A stretch of DNA of 64,000 bases from Vescimonas sanitatis (lineage in GTDB: Bacteria > Bacillota > Clostridia > Oscillospirales > Oscillospiraceae). Location: positions 62,001 through 126,000 of the forward strand of contig NZ_JBMGPW010000004.1 in assembly GCF_049060325.1 (NCBI RefSeq), written 5' to 3'. Shown one piece after another: positions 15,839 to 24,652 of this stretch (position 1 is its first letter; every line of letters begins with the position of its first letter). Under the pieces are notes generated by a model. The model had not been told where the DNA came from. It ran no database searches and saw only the letters and a list, made by a program, of their open reading frames with translations. Position numbers and translations under genes: made by a program.

Positions 15839-16870
15839 TCAGCTCTCCGCGATGTGCCGGGCGAAGGCCGCCGCCTGCGCCTCGATGCCCGGCAGCTTCA
15901 CAAGGCTGCCGCGCTCGTTGGCCGTTTCCAGCAGGGAGAAGCGGGGCGGGAGATAGAAGGACTTGTTCATGTTCAGGGCGGAGATCAACTGGCGGGCCAG
16001 CAGGTCGCCGCCGGAGTAGCCGGAGACGATCAGGCCGAAGATCCGCTTGTCGTACATACGGGTCTGGCGGAACAGGGCCGTGAGCCGGTTGACACAGGCG
16101 GTCAGGTTGGCAGCCAGGGCGTCGTTGTAGTTGGCGCAGAGCATGACCAGGGCGTCGCATTTCCGCACGGCGGGATAGACCTCGTCCACCATGGGGCCGC
16201 CGTAGAAGCAGCCGCCCTGCTCGCCGAAGTGGAGACAGGCGGTATAGCTGCACCCGTTGCAGTCGGCCATGGTGCCGTTGCGGAGGCAGATCTCCTGCAC
16301 CTCCATGTCCGACGGAAGACCGGCCTTCACCAGCTCCCACAGGGCCAGGGTGTTGGACGTGGCGCGCTGGGAGGCGTGGAGAGCCAGCACATGGCGGATG
16401 GGGGCGGGCTTTTCCCAGCCGTTCAGGCGGGAGAGCAGCTCCGCCACAGCGGCATGGAAGGCCGTGACCTCATCGGTGCCGCCGATCTGGGCCTGGGTGC
16501 GGAAATTCCGCAGGGAACCGGTGGCCTCCACCAGTGGGCGGCCGAGGAAGCCGCAGCCCGCCTGGTTGGCGGCGAAGACCATGTCCCGGGCCACATCCTT
16601 GGTGTAGAACTCGCCCACGCCGGTGACGATGCACGCGCCGATACTGTCGGAGAGCAGGTCTGTGCTGCGGCGCAGGCGGGAGAGCATACGGTAATAGGCC
16701 ATATTGCAGCCGCCCTCGTCCAGCGCCACAGCGAACAGCAGACGGCGGCCGGCCAGGTCCTCCAGCCCGTCATCGGGGTCGCGGATATCGCTGCCCGGAG
16801 GCAGCAGGGGCACCAGCAGGTCCCGCAGGGCGGGGCTGCGGTCGTTTTCGGGGAGCAGAACGGTGAGCAT
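15839..16870 (-). CDS. NADPH-dependent FMN reductase / iron-sulfur flavoprotein-like
   Basis: The product has 343 residues. The C-terminal half (about 160-340) looks like a flavodoxin-fold FMN reductase: HVLALHASQRATSNTLALWELV at the phosphate-binding loop, then ADCNGCSYTACLHFG with further Cys (spacings x2, x4, x8), and DALVMLCANYNDALAA. The cysteine set is reminiscent of iron-sulfur flavoproteins. The N-terminal 150 residues do not resemble the flavodoxin fold and are not recognised. Its neighbours on either side are a ferredoxin and an LDH/MDH-like gene (15-bp gap), which suggests a small redox operon. Confidence 0.8.
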   Translation of the reverse strand: MLTVLLPENDRSPALRDLLVPLLPPGSDIRDPDDGLEDLAGRRLLFAVALDEGGCNMAYYRMLSRLRRSTDLLSDSIGACIVTGVGEFYTKDVARDMVFAANQAGCGFLGRPLVEATGSLRNFRTQAQIGGTDEVTAFHAAVAELLSRLNGWEKPAPIRHVLALHASQRATSNTLALWELVKAGLPSDMEVQEICLRNGTMADCNGCSYTACLHFGEQGGCFYGGPMVDEVYPAVRKCDALVMLCANYNDALAANLTACVNRLTALFRQTRMYDKRIFGLIVSGYSGGDLLARQLISALNMNKSFYLPPRFSLLETANERGSLVKLPGIEAQAAAFARHIAES

Positions 16871-16884
16871 GGCGGATACCTCCG

Positions 16885-17802
16885 TTATTCTATGGCGTTC
16901 AGCTTGGCGCGGGTGTCGTCGATACGCTTTTGCAGGGCGGGCGGCAGGGTCAGCGGCTCCGTCTCGATGCCGGCGGGGGTCAGACGATTGCGGCAGCCCA
17001 TGAACACCTGGCCGTCGTAGACGGAGGAATAATGCCACTGCCCCCGCAGCAGGGCCAGCAGGCTCAGCGCGCCGGAGGACAGGGCCGGGGCCACATAGGG
17101 CTTGTAGCCCAGCTTACGCATCTCCAGATTGGCGTGGGCCACCTTCTCCGTCAACTCACGGGAGAGGGCGTCGTCGTAGTGCGCAATGGAGTTGGCCAGC
17201 ACCAGGTCCTCGCCGTGGGGGCCGAAGGCGCGGCCCTCGGTGAGGTAGGACGCGAAGCGAGGGTCCCTCCGGGCGTAGTACAGGGCGCGGGCGTGCATGA
17301 CGCCCAGACCGAAGCCCCGGACCTGGGCCGGGGACAGGCCGCTTTCACGCAGGACGGCACGGCAGAGTGGGTCCACCGGATCGCTGACCACGCAGAACAG
17401 GCCCCTGTACCGCCTGTCCCGGGCCATACGGGCGTAGACGGACACCAGCTCCCGGTTCAGTCCGTACTGGGCCATGCGGACATCCCCCGCCGTGACGGAG
17501 GTATCCGGGATCATCCGGGAGGCACAGAACAGGAACACGTCGCCGTCGAACAGCTGCTCCGGCGCGATGATGTCCACCGGGGGCAGCGCCGCACCGTCCG
17601 GGGACTGTATCTGGTTCAGCTCGAACTCCCAGCGGTCGGAAACGCCGGGGCGCACGTCGCAGATGCCGATGGAGCCTATCACGTCGCCGCCCATGAGCCG
17701 CAGGCCCGTCAGCAGCGTGCTGCCCACATCGCCCAGAGCCAGCAGGGTGACGCGGCACTTAGACGGGATGCGCGGCAGGGCGATATCGTTGAGATCGATC
17801 AT
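16885..17802 (-). CDS. lactate/malate dehydrogenase-like protein with altered active site
   Basis: The product has 305 residues, the length of the LDH/MDH family. The dinucleotide loop appears as LALGDVGSTLLTGLRLMG and the adenosine-binding acid as ICDVRPG. VVSDPVDPLCRAVLRESGL matches the family VTNPVD segment, and AFGPHGEDLV stands at the catalytic histidine (usual GEHGDS). The segment that normally reads GTxLDxxR is GLGVMHAR, so the catalytic Asp (Asp168 in LDH numbering) appears to be missing while the Arg remains. It may be a dehydrogenase with another substrate or a non-catalytic relative. AGGAG precedes the start at 17802. Downstream are the flavin reductase and ferredoxin. Confidence 0.75.
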   Translation of the reverse strand: MIDLNDIALPRIPSKCRVTLLALGDVGSTLLTGLRLMGGDVIGSIGICDVRPGVSDRWEFELNQIQSPDGAALPPVDIIAPEQLFDGDVFLFCASRMIPDTSVTAGDVRMAQYGLNRELVSVYARMARDRRYRGLFCVVSDPVDPLCRAVLRESGLSPAQVRGFGLGVMHARALYYARRDPRFASYLTEGRAFGPHGEDLVLANSIAHYDDALSRELTEKVAHANLEMRKLGYKPYVAPALSSGALSLLALLRGQWHYSSVYDGQVFMGCRNRLTPAGIETEPLTLPPALQKRIDDTRAKLNAIE

Positions 17803-17867
17803 AGTAGCTTCTCCTGTTTCTATCTTTTTGCCTCCGGCGGGGTGCTGACGCGCAAATTTCACGCCAC

Positions 17868-18155
17868 GGCAGGCCCCCTGAGGAGCAGAGAATGTGCCGG
17901 ATCTTGCGTCCTGCCGATGACGAGGCGGCGCCGCATAGTCTTGATAAAGGTTCAGATCTTGTGTCAAGACGAGGCGCGGAGGCGCAGGCCCCCCCTTGAG
18001 GAATAGAGAATGTGCCGGATTTTGCGTCCTGCCGGTGACGAGGCGGCGCCGCATAGCCTTGATAAAGGTTCAGATTTTGTGTCAAGACGAGGCGCGGAGG
18101 CGCAGGCCCCCCCTTGAGGAATAGAGAATGTGCCGGATTTTGCGTCCTGCCGATG
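17868..18155. repeat. 118-bp tandem direct repeat, about 2.4 copies
   Basis: The block starting at AATGTGCCGG recurs at 17891, 18009 and 18127, a period of exactly 118 bp in both steps. Copies 1 and 2 are nearly identical along their length; the third diverges after about 28 bp. Each unit contains TTGTGTCAAGACGAGGCGCG, which is shared with the palindrome at 10285. No reading frame worth calling is present. The block fills the gap between two minus-strand genes (17803-18226). Confidence 0.9.
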
Positions 18156-18217
18156 GCAAACCGACGAAGGCGTACCGTGTGTACGTCGAGGAGATTTGAC
18201 GATGGCAGGGCGGAAAA
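18138..18217. repeat. 80-bp imperfect palindrome at the end of the tandem repeat
   Basis: TTTTGCGTCCTGCC (18138-18151) pairs with GGCAGGGCGGAAAA (18204-18217) at 12 of 14 positions, with an inner CGTAC/GTACG stem (18171-18175, 18181-18185). The same inner stem occurs in the 10.3-kb palindrome. It lies just downstream of the stop codon of the large minus-strand gene and could act as a transcript-end structure. Confidence 0.75.
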
Positions 18218-18226
18218 GACGGTGCA

Positions 18227-21200
18227 TTATCTCGCAGGGCGCATACGTTTCAGGAGCTCTATATCTCCCTCCAGATACGTGCTGGCGGCGCGGGAGAGAT
18301 CGTAGGTCATGCAGCCGCCCTTGTCGGGGCAGAGGGGCAGGATGACCGCTTCGCCGAGACGGCTGAGGGTGAGGTTGCGGGCGTAGAGGGAACGGAATTC
18401 CGTTTCAAGGGCCAGGAGGATATCGCGGGCGTTCTCAAGGCAGCAGAGGGAGAGCTCCCAGGCGGTCTCGTCGTCCATGCCGGTGTACTCGGGGGCGGCG
18501 TAGGGCAGGATGCGGTTGACGGCGGGCTGAAGGCCGCCGGGCAGGGCCTCGCTGCGGCGGACGGTATCGCCGCCGATAAAGGGATAGAGCGTGGACTCGA
18601 CGAAGCGCAGGCGCAGGTTGGGCAGGTAGTAGATGGCGTCCACGTCGTAGCCCAGCTGCTCCATCAGATCGCGGCCCATGCCGGTGAGGTAGCCCACCAG
18701 CACCTGATCCACGGGGGTGTTCGTCTCGGCGAGCAGCGGGGCCAGGCGGCGGATGCGCTTGCCGTCGTGGAGCATATCGTCCACGAGAATGACGGGGCGG
18801 GCGAAGGCGTGGATGGTGCGGACCTGGTCGGGCAGGGGCGAGTAGTCCGGGTAGGCTTCGATGGAATAGGTGCTGAGGTCCGGCTCGTAGACCTTGTCGG
18901 TACGCAGGGTCTTGGTGACGGTGTTGGGCACGGCCACGCCGCGGAGGATCTTGCCGTAGGGGACGCAGATATCCGGGCCGAGGACGCGGGGCGTGGTGGG
19001 CTCCGCGGGGACGCCGTTGCGGCCGGTGATACGCTGGAGCAGCCGGTGGTAGATGACGCCGGCGGACAGGCTGAGCACCAGAGATCCGGGCTGCAGCTTT
19101 GTCAGCGCCGCCTGCAGGCGGCGGTGGGCGGCGGCGATGGCGGCAAGCACCCGGGGCGAGGAGCTGAAGGGCGCCTTCACCGCGGTGTCCACGTTGCGGC
19201 TGAGGACGATGGGGCAGCGCATATCCACGGCCAGGGCGTCCGTGCTGTCACCAGCCGGGACGAAGCCCTGAAGCGTCAGCAGCTGGCGGCCGTAGCCGGA
19301 GACGGCGCCCTCCAGGGGAAGGTAGAGGGCATAGGTGAACTCACGGCTGAGGGCCAGGGTCAGCACCTCGGTGATGAGCAGCTGGCAGAGGTCGCTCTGG
19401 CGCTCGCCCCGGGGCACGAACAGCCCGCTGATGAGCAGGGTGCGGCCGCCGGCGTTCTGGCGGACCAGACCGGAGAGGGCCGGGTCGCCCAGGCGGGCGA
19501 AGAGGCGGGCGGAGTCCAGGCAGGCGTAGCTGGCCGCGCCCAGAATGGTGCCGTCGGTGTCCCGGCAGACCATCACGTCGTCGCCGCGGCTCTCGATCTG
19601 CGTCCGCAGCGCCGCGGCGGTGGGCGCGGAGAGCATGGTGCGGAGGAATTTCTCCGCCGTCTCCGGCGAGGCAGGCAGGAAGCTCAGGTCCTCGGTGCGG
19701 AGAACGGGCTTGTCCTGGGGCTCGCGGAGGTACAGGCCGCGGCGATAGATGAACTCCTGCACCGTGGGATCGATGAGGTTGGAGATGTCGCGGTTGGCAT
19801 CCACCGCCTCGCGGATGCGGGTGGAGCTGATCTCCTCCAGCTGGGGCGGGAGCGTCAGCTCCAGCACCTTGCCGGTGATGCAGCTGTAATCCGCCGGCTC
19901 GGCGTCCGGCTCGGTGCGGCGGAAGACCACGTGGTCGAAGGTATGGATGGAGTCCGGCGTGACGGACTTTTTGTAGGACGAGGCGTGGAGCACCACGTCG
20001 CTGCCCACCACGATGGACACGCTGCGGCCCGGGAAGGCGGCGCGCAGCTCGTGGAGGTTCTCCGGGTTGGCGATGTTCACCGGGAAGTCCTCCGGGAAAA
20101 TGCTGACGTGGAACACGTCGGCCACGGCCATGGCGGCGATGCGCCGGCGCAGGCGGTAGGGCTGGGTCTTTTTGGACCAGGAGAACTCGTCAATGGCCAG
20201 CAGGACCTCGAAGCCCTGGTCGCGGATGGCCCGGACGATGCCCTTGTGGGACAGGGTGAAGGGGTCGAAGGTGCCGGGGAAGAAGGCCACGGGGCGGGGC
20301 GCGCCGAAGTCAAAGCCCTTGTGGAACAGGCGCTCCTCGGTGATGAAGCGGTAGAGCTTGCCCAGCATGGCGGCCCGGTAGTAGAACGTCAGGCCCTCGC
20401 CGGGGAATTCGTCCTGGGCGGAGAGCAGCTTGCGCTGGGTGAGCATAAAGGCGCGGCGCTTTTCGTGGCGGCCCAGCTCTCCGGAGCCGAAGACCCGGCG
20501 GCCCAACACGAACAGGGCCTCCTGCCGGGTGGCGCCGTCAATGCCGCTGAGGCCCCGCATCAGCAGGCCCAGCAGCCGTTCACGGCGGCGGCGGTAGGCG
20601 TCGTCCGTCTCCGGGAAGCGGGAGCGATAGGCATCGTACGCCTCATAGATGACGCCCACGGTATCCAGCACGGAGGCGGTAACGCGGCTGTCGGAGGAGC
20701 TGAGGTTCACGCGAAGGTCGTCCAGCACCTCATCCAGCTCCGCCGGGGGCAGCCACAGGGCAAAACGGCCCAGGTAGTCGGGGATATATTTGGTGAACTC
20801 CTGCTGGCCCAGCTCCAGGCCGCGGCACAGCTCCACCGCCACCTCGTTGCGCTGGTCGGCCGTCAGGCGGGGCGCCAGGGCCAGCAGGGCGTTGCCGGCG
20901 CTGTGGCGGACGGTGACGCGGTCGCTGACCTTGATGAGGTTGGACAGGTGGGTGGCGATATGGAGGGCGGGGCTTTTGCCGCTGCGGGCAAAGTCCGTCA
21001 GCAGGCGCAGGTTGCCCTGCTTGGTGATCCAGGGGGTGGCGGTCTTCAGGTTGTCCAGGAAGATCTCGGAGACCACGTCCTCCGGCAGAAGAAGGGGCGC
21101 ACCCTGAGAGAGCACATCCTGCTTGAGATAGCGCAGGGTGCCGCTGTCGCCGTCGGGGACGGCGGTCACGGCCTCCAGCGCGCGGCCGTCCTCCGGGTAC

Positions 21201-22975
21201 AGGCGGGCGAGACGGTCCAGCAGCAGCACGGCGGCCATGCGGATGGTCAGGTCCTTACGCAGGGACAGGGCGGCGGCAAAGTCCGTCATCTGCCGGGCGC
21301 GGCTGGCCGTATAGGCCGTATCCGGCAGGGCGGCGGCGGTATCCAGCAGCTGGAAGGCGGTGTAGTCGTCCAGATCCTCCGGCCTGCGGTAGTAGGCGAA
21401 CACCGGGGCCAGGAAGCGCTCCTCCCGGCCGGGGCAGTGGCTCAGCAGGGAGCCGACGGCGAATTTCAGGGTATAGCCGATCCAGCGGCGGTGCTGGGGC
21501 ATGAGCTTATGGTCGGGATACAGTATCTTGTCCAGATAGAGTCTCCACTGGTCCACGTCGGTGATGGCCCGGGGGTCCGGGCGGATGTCGGCGGGGCGCT
21601 CCTTGGCGTAGCCGGCGTGGAAGCCGGCGATGATCTCGCCCAGCAGTGCCGCCGCCTGACGGCGGATATCGCCCTCGCGGTGCATCAGCAGCTCGTAGAG
21701 GAACGTCAGGGTCTGGACCTTCTGGGGGATATGCAGATAGAGGGAGTAGGACTCCATCACCGCCAGATAGGCGCGGAGACGGCGCCAATCCGTCTCGCCG
21801 CGGGCCTCCTCCAGCAGACGGGCAAAGCTGCGCTGGTCGGTAAGGCGGTGCATCAGCTCCATATTGTGGCCCACGCAGCGGAGCGTCAGGGCGCGGAGGG
21901 CCTCGTCGTCGGTCATAAGGGCGGTGTGCTTCTCCGGCAGCGGGGGCGTATCGCCGCCGGACATGGTGACATCCACGCCGCAGCTGACCATGAACTGCTC
22001 AAAGTCCTCCAGCCGAGCGTAGACCCGGGTATAGCGCTTCTGCTTCTCGCCGTCCACGTCATCCAGCTTATCCAGGATCACCTGAAAGGCCTGAGCCAGG
22101 GTGGAGATACGTGTGATCTCCCGGCCCTGCGCATCGTGGAGCTGCTTGACGCGGAAGTCGGCGTAGATCAGCAGCAGCGCCTCCACGGAGAGGTAGTCGG
22201 GCTCCAGGTCCCAGACGGAGTGGTTGGCGGCCACGTGGCCGATATCGGTCATCCGGCGGCGGCGGAACCACTGGTCGGTGTAGAAATAGTGCAGGTAGGG
22301 CACGCGCTCGCCGGGGCGGCAGCCGAACTTGCCCAGATCGTGGCCGGCGGCGGCGCCGGAGACCAGGGCCACGTCCACGGCCACGCCGCTTTTCCGCAGG
22401 GCGCGGGCGGCGGTGACGGCGAGGTGGTGGACACCGGCGATATGCTCAAGGGTGCGGTAGGGCGTGACCTCCAGGCCCAAACGCATCAGCTCATAGACGA
22501 ACTCCCGCCTCCACAGGCGCAGGAAGCGCTGATAGGACGGGGCACAGGGACTGCCGGCCAGCTCATCATCGGTCAGGAAATCGAAGGTCCAGGCCGGGTC
22601 GTGGGGCAGCAGCTCCGCCTCGGCGGCAAACAGCACCTGCAGCACCGACAGCAGGAACACCGCACCGGGGGCGAAGGGCTCCGCATCGGTCTTTTCCGGG
22701 TAGAGCAGGCGGCGGGCATAGTCGTAGGCATAGGCCAGCCAGCCCTCGGACGGTTCGCCGGGGCACAGCGTCTCCAGCTCCGGGCGGCAGAGGGCCAGCA
22801 CGTCGGCGCAGCGGAGGCGCGTGCCGTTGAACAGCCCGGTGAAGCGCTGCATATAGCCCTCGCTCTCGATGGTGCGGAGCAGGGCGTCCCCGGGGGCAAA
22901 ATAGTCCGCGGCGGGACGGTCGGAAAGGCGGCGGCGCAGGGCCAGGTCCATCTGGCGGATACGTTTTTTGTTCAT
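18227..22975 (-). CDS. 1582-residue multidomain protein: HD, helical repeats, nucleotidyltransferase, GNAT-like, phosphoribosyltransferase
   Basis: The start at 22975 follows AGGAGG. An N-terminal region (1-170) is not recognised. An HD-type phosphohydrolase domain spans about 170-300: HH183-184, HD212-213 in GHDLGKFG, and HVAANH at 247-252. Residues about 400-890 look like HEAT-type helical repeats (RMAAVLLLDRLARL, VTVRHSAGNALLALAPRL). A NadD/CoaD-type nucleotidyltransferase spans about 895-1085, with FFPGTFDPFTLSH (TxxH in place of HxGH), VGSDVVLHAS and ISSTRIREA (1049-1057). A GNAT-like region lies at about 1130-1245. A phosphoribosyltransferase with the PRPP loop VILVDDMLHDGKR is at 1395-1407. 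The domain set suggests nucleotide or cofactor (NAD or nucleotide-sugar-like) metabolism in one chain. The reaction is unknown. It is monocistronic. Confidence 0.85.
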   Translation of the reverse strand: MNKKRIRQMDLALRRRLSDRPAADYFAPGDALLRTIESEGYMQRFTGLFNGTRLRCADVLALCRPELETLCPGEPSEGWLAYAYDYARRLLYPEKTDAEPFAPGAVFLLSVLQVLFAAEAELLPHDPAWTFDFLTDDELAGSPCAPSYQRFLRLWRREFVYELMRLGLEVTPYRTLEHIAGVHHLAVTAARALRKSGVAVDVALVSGAAAGHDLGKFGCRPGERVPYLHYFYTDQWFRRRRMTDIGHVAANHSVWDLEPDYLSVEALLLIYADFRVKQLHDAQGREITRISTLAQAFQVILDKLDDVDGEKQKRYTRVYARLEDFEQFMVSCGVDVTMSGGDTPPLPEKHTALMTDDEALRALTLRCVGHNMELMHRLTDQRSFARLLEEARGETDWRRLRAYLAVMESYSLYLHIPQKVQTLTFLYELLMHREGDIRRQAAALLGEIIAGFHAGYAKERPADIRPDPRAITDVDQWRLYLDKILYPDHKLMPQHRRWIGYTLKFAVGSLLSHCPGREERFLAPVFAYYRRPEDLDDYTAFQLLDTAAALPDTAYTASRARQMTDFAAALSLRKDLTIRMAAVLLLDRLARLYPEDGRALEAVTAVPDGDSGTLRYLKQDVLSQGAPLLLPEDVVSEIFLDNLKTATPWITKQGNLRLLTDFARSGKSPALHIATHLSNLIKVSDRVTVRHSAGNALLALAPRLTADQRNEVAVELCRGLELGQQEFTKYIPDYLGRFALWLPPAELDEVLDDLRVNLSSSDSRVTASVLDTVGVIYEAYDAYRSRFPETDDAYRRRRERLLGLLMRGLSGIDGATRQEALFVLGRRVFGSGELGRHEKRRAFMLTQRKLLSAQDEFPGEGLTFYYRAAMLGKLYRFITEERLFHKGFDFGAPRPVAFFPGTFDPFTLSHKGIVRAIRDQGFEVLLAIDEFSWSKKTQPYRLRRRIAAMAVADVFHVSIFPEDFPVNIANPENLHELRAAFPGRSVSIVVGSDVVLHASSYKKSVTPDSIHTFDHVVFRRTEPDAEPADYSCITGKVLELTLPPQLEEISSTRIREAVDANRDISNLIDPTVQEFIYRRGLYLREPQDKPVLRTEDLSFLPASPETAEKFLRTMLSAPTAAALRTQIESRGDDVMVCRDTDGTILGAASYACLDSARLFARLGDPALSGLVRQNAGGRTLLISGLFVPRGERQSDLCQLLITEVLTLALSREFTYALYLPLEGAVSGYGRQLLTLQGFVPAGDSTDALAVDMRCPIVLSRNVDTAVKAPFSSSPRVLAAIAAAHRRLQAALTKLQPGSLVLSLSAGVIYHRLLQRITGRNGVPAEPTTPRVLGPDICVPYGKILRGVAVPNTVTKTLRTDKVYEPDLSTYSIEAYPDYSPLPDQVRTIHAFARPVILVDDMLHDGKRIRRLAPLLAETNTPVDQVLVGYLTGMGRDLMEQLGYDVDAIYYLPNLRLRFVESTLYPFIGGDTVRRSEALPGGLQPAVNRILPYAAPEYTGMDDETAWELSLCCLENARDILLALETEFRSLYARNLTLSRLGEAVILPLCPDKGGCMTYDLSRAASTYLEGDIELLKRMRPAR

Positions 22976-23162
22976 GGCAAAACCTCCTGCCGGTGGTATC
23001 ATACACGGACCGTGTCCGTCGAAAGGCGCCCGTACACCGGTAAGATGTCCGGGATGGACACGGAACACCATAATAATAGGACACTCCCCCGCACGCTGTC
23101 AATATTCCGCGGGGCGTTTTGCCACCGTTTTGATACGGAACCTTAGTAAGGTCTTAAGCGTG

Positions 23163-23208
23163 TGTTCACGATTTGTTCACATTTTGAGGGCCAGGCGCAT
23201 GATATGAT
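23163..23208 (+). promoter_or_regulatory. candidate operator-promoter of the exporter operon
   Basis: The direct repeat TGTTCACG (23163-23170) and TGTTCACA (23174-23181) has an 11-bp period, as in PhoB/OmpR-family boxes. It is followed by TATGAT (23203-23208), a -10 without a good -35. Just upstream, CCTTAGTAAGGTCTTAAG (23141-23158) contains a short palindrome. The whole gap 22976-23309 (334 bp) holds only this and the divergent start of the large minus-strand gene. Confidence 0.5.
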
Positions 23209-23309
23209 ATTGTCGGGGACAGCGGCGGAACGGAATGACAATTTCTGCCGTCTAAGTAAATAGGCAAATCATCCCGCGGGCGCGCGGGAAGGAAAAAGGA
23301 GAACACGAC

Positions 23310-24650
23310 ATGAAAAAAGCGGCTTTTGTACTGGCGCTGGTGATGCTGCTGGGCTGTGTGTCCGGCTGCGGCGCAGCGGAGGGCGAGGCCTCCGTGCAGT
23401 CGGTGTCTATGATCTGCGGGCTGGGGTCCGTAGGTCTGGCGGACCGGTTCGCAGGCATCGTCAGCCCGCTGGGCGAGACGACCATCAAGAAAAACGACGC
23501 CATGACCATCGACACCATCAAGGTGAAGGTGGGCGACAGCGTAAAAAAGGGCGACGTGCTGCTGACCTATGACCTCAGCCAGATCCGCACCGACCTGGAG
23601 ATGGCCCAGCTGGAGCTGGAGCAGCTGAACGCCACGCTGGAGGACCAGCAGGCGGAGCTGGAAAACATACAGAAGCTGATGGACAGCACCTATGACGACG
23701 CCACCAAGCGGCAGTACGCCCTGGACCTGCGGGAGCAGAACGTAAAGGTGCTGGAGACGAAGGCCAACATCGCCACCAAGAAAAAGGACATTGAGAAGCT
23801 GAAGGCCAACACCGCCGACAGCACCGTCAAGTCCCCGGTGGACGGCGAGGTACAGTCCCTGAACCCGGACGGCGGCACGGACAACTCCGGCAACGCCCTG
23901 CCGTTCATGACCATCGTGGAGACGGGCGGCTTCCGCATCAAGGGCTATGTGAATGAAAACAACGCCAGCGTGCTGACCGAGGGCACGGCGGTGGTCATCC
24001 GTTCCCGGGTCAGCGACCAGACGTGGAAGGGCAGCATCAGCTCCATCGACTGGAACAACGCCCAGCAGACGCGCAGCGACTACGGCGACAGCGACACGGC
24101 CATGTCCAGCAAGTACCCCTTCTATGTGACGCTGGAGGGCGACGGCGAGGGCCTGCTGATGGGCCAGCACGTGTACATAGAGCCGGACTACGGTCAGGAG
24201 GACACCCAGGACGAAAGCCTGATCAACCTGCCCAGCTACTTCATCAACGACGCCGAGGGCAAGCCCTGGGTGTGGGCTCAGAACAGCAAGGGCAAGCTGG
24301 AGAAGCGGAGCATCACCCTGGGCGAGTACAACACGGAGACGGACACCTATCCCGTGACGGACGGCCTGACGGCGGAGGACTACATCGCCTATCCCGACGA
24401 GAGCCTGAAGGCGGGCATGACGTGCATCACCTATGACGAGGGCACCTTTGACCCCGGCGCCAGCGGCGGCGAGGTATACCCCGAGGGCGACGGTGAAAAA
24501 ATCGACGAAAACGTGCCCATGGACGGCATGGACGGCGGCGATATGCCCGCTGAGAACGACACCGTCACGGACGACGGCAGCACCGCAGCCGTGATTCCCG
24601 GCGGCGCGGACGCCTCCGCGCCGGCGATCATTCCGCCGATGGAGGGCTGA
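23310..24650 (+). CDS. HlyD-type periplasmic-adaptor-like lipoprotein of ABC exporter
   Basis: The product has 446 residues. A signal sequence ends with the lipobox VSGC (Cys20). A lipoyl/barrel half (IDTIKVKVGDSVKKGDVLLTYD) precedes a coiled-coil hairpin of about residues 90-165 and the second lipoyl half (STVKSPVDGEVQSLNPDGG). A beta-barrel domain and an acidic, Gly-rich C-terminal tail follow. Such adaptors work with MacB-type ATPase-permeases to move peptides or lipophilic compounds. AAAGGAG precedes the start. The stop lies 2 bp before the ATPase gene, so translation is coupled. Confidence 0.88.
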   Translation: MKKAAFVLALVMLLGCVSGCGAAEGEASVQSVSMICGLGSVGLADRFAGIVSPLGETTIKKNDAMTIDTIKVKVGDSVKKGDVLLTYDLSQIRTDLEMAQLELEQLNATLEDQQAELENIQKLMDSTYDDATKRQYALDLREQNVKVLETKANIATKKKDIEKLKANTADSTVKSPVDGEVQSLNPDGGTDNSGNALPFMTIVETGGFRIKGYVNENNASVLTEGTAVVIRSRVSDQTWKGSISSIDWNNAQQTRSDYGDSDTAMSSKYPFYVTLEGDGEGLLMGQHVYIEPDYGQEDTQDESLINLPSYFINDAEGKPWVWAQNSKGKLEKRSITLGEYNTETDTYPVTDGLTAEDYIAYPDESLKAGMTCITYDEGTFDPGASGGEVYPEGDGEKIDENVPMDGMDGGDMPAENDTVTDDGSTAAVIPGGADASAPAIIPPMEG

Positions 24651-24652
24651 CC

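Noticed and set aside
17868..18155. Direct repeats as a CRISPR array
   Set aside because: The unit is 118 bp with no unique spacers between identical short repeats, and there are no cas genes.
18767..23146. Open frame of 1459 codons on the plus strand
   Set aside because: It is antisense to the 1582-residue gene, has low-complexity Gly/Ala/Val/His-rich translation and no ribosome-binding site. GC-rich genes give such shadows.
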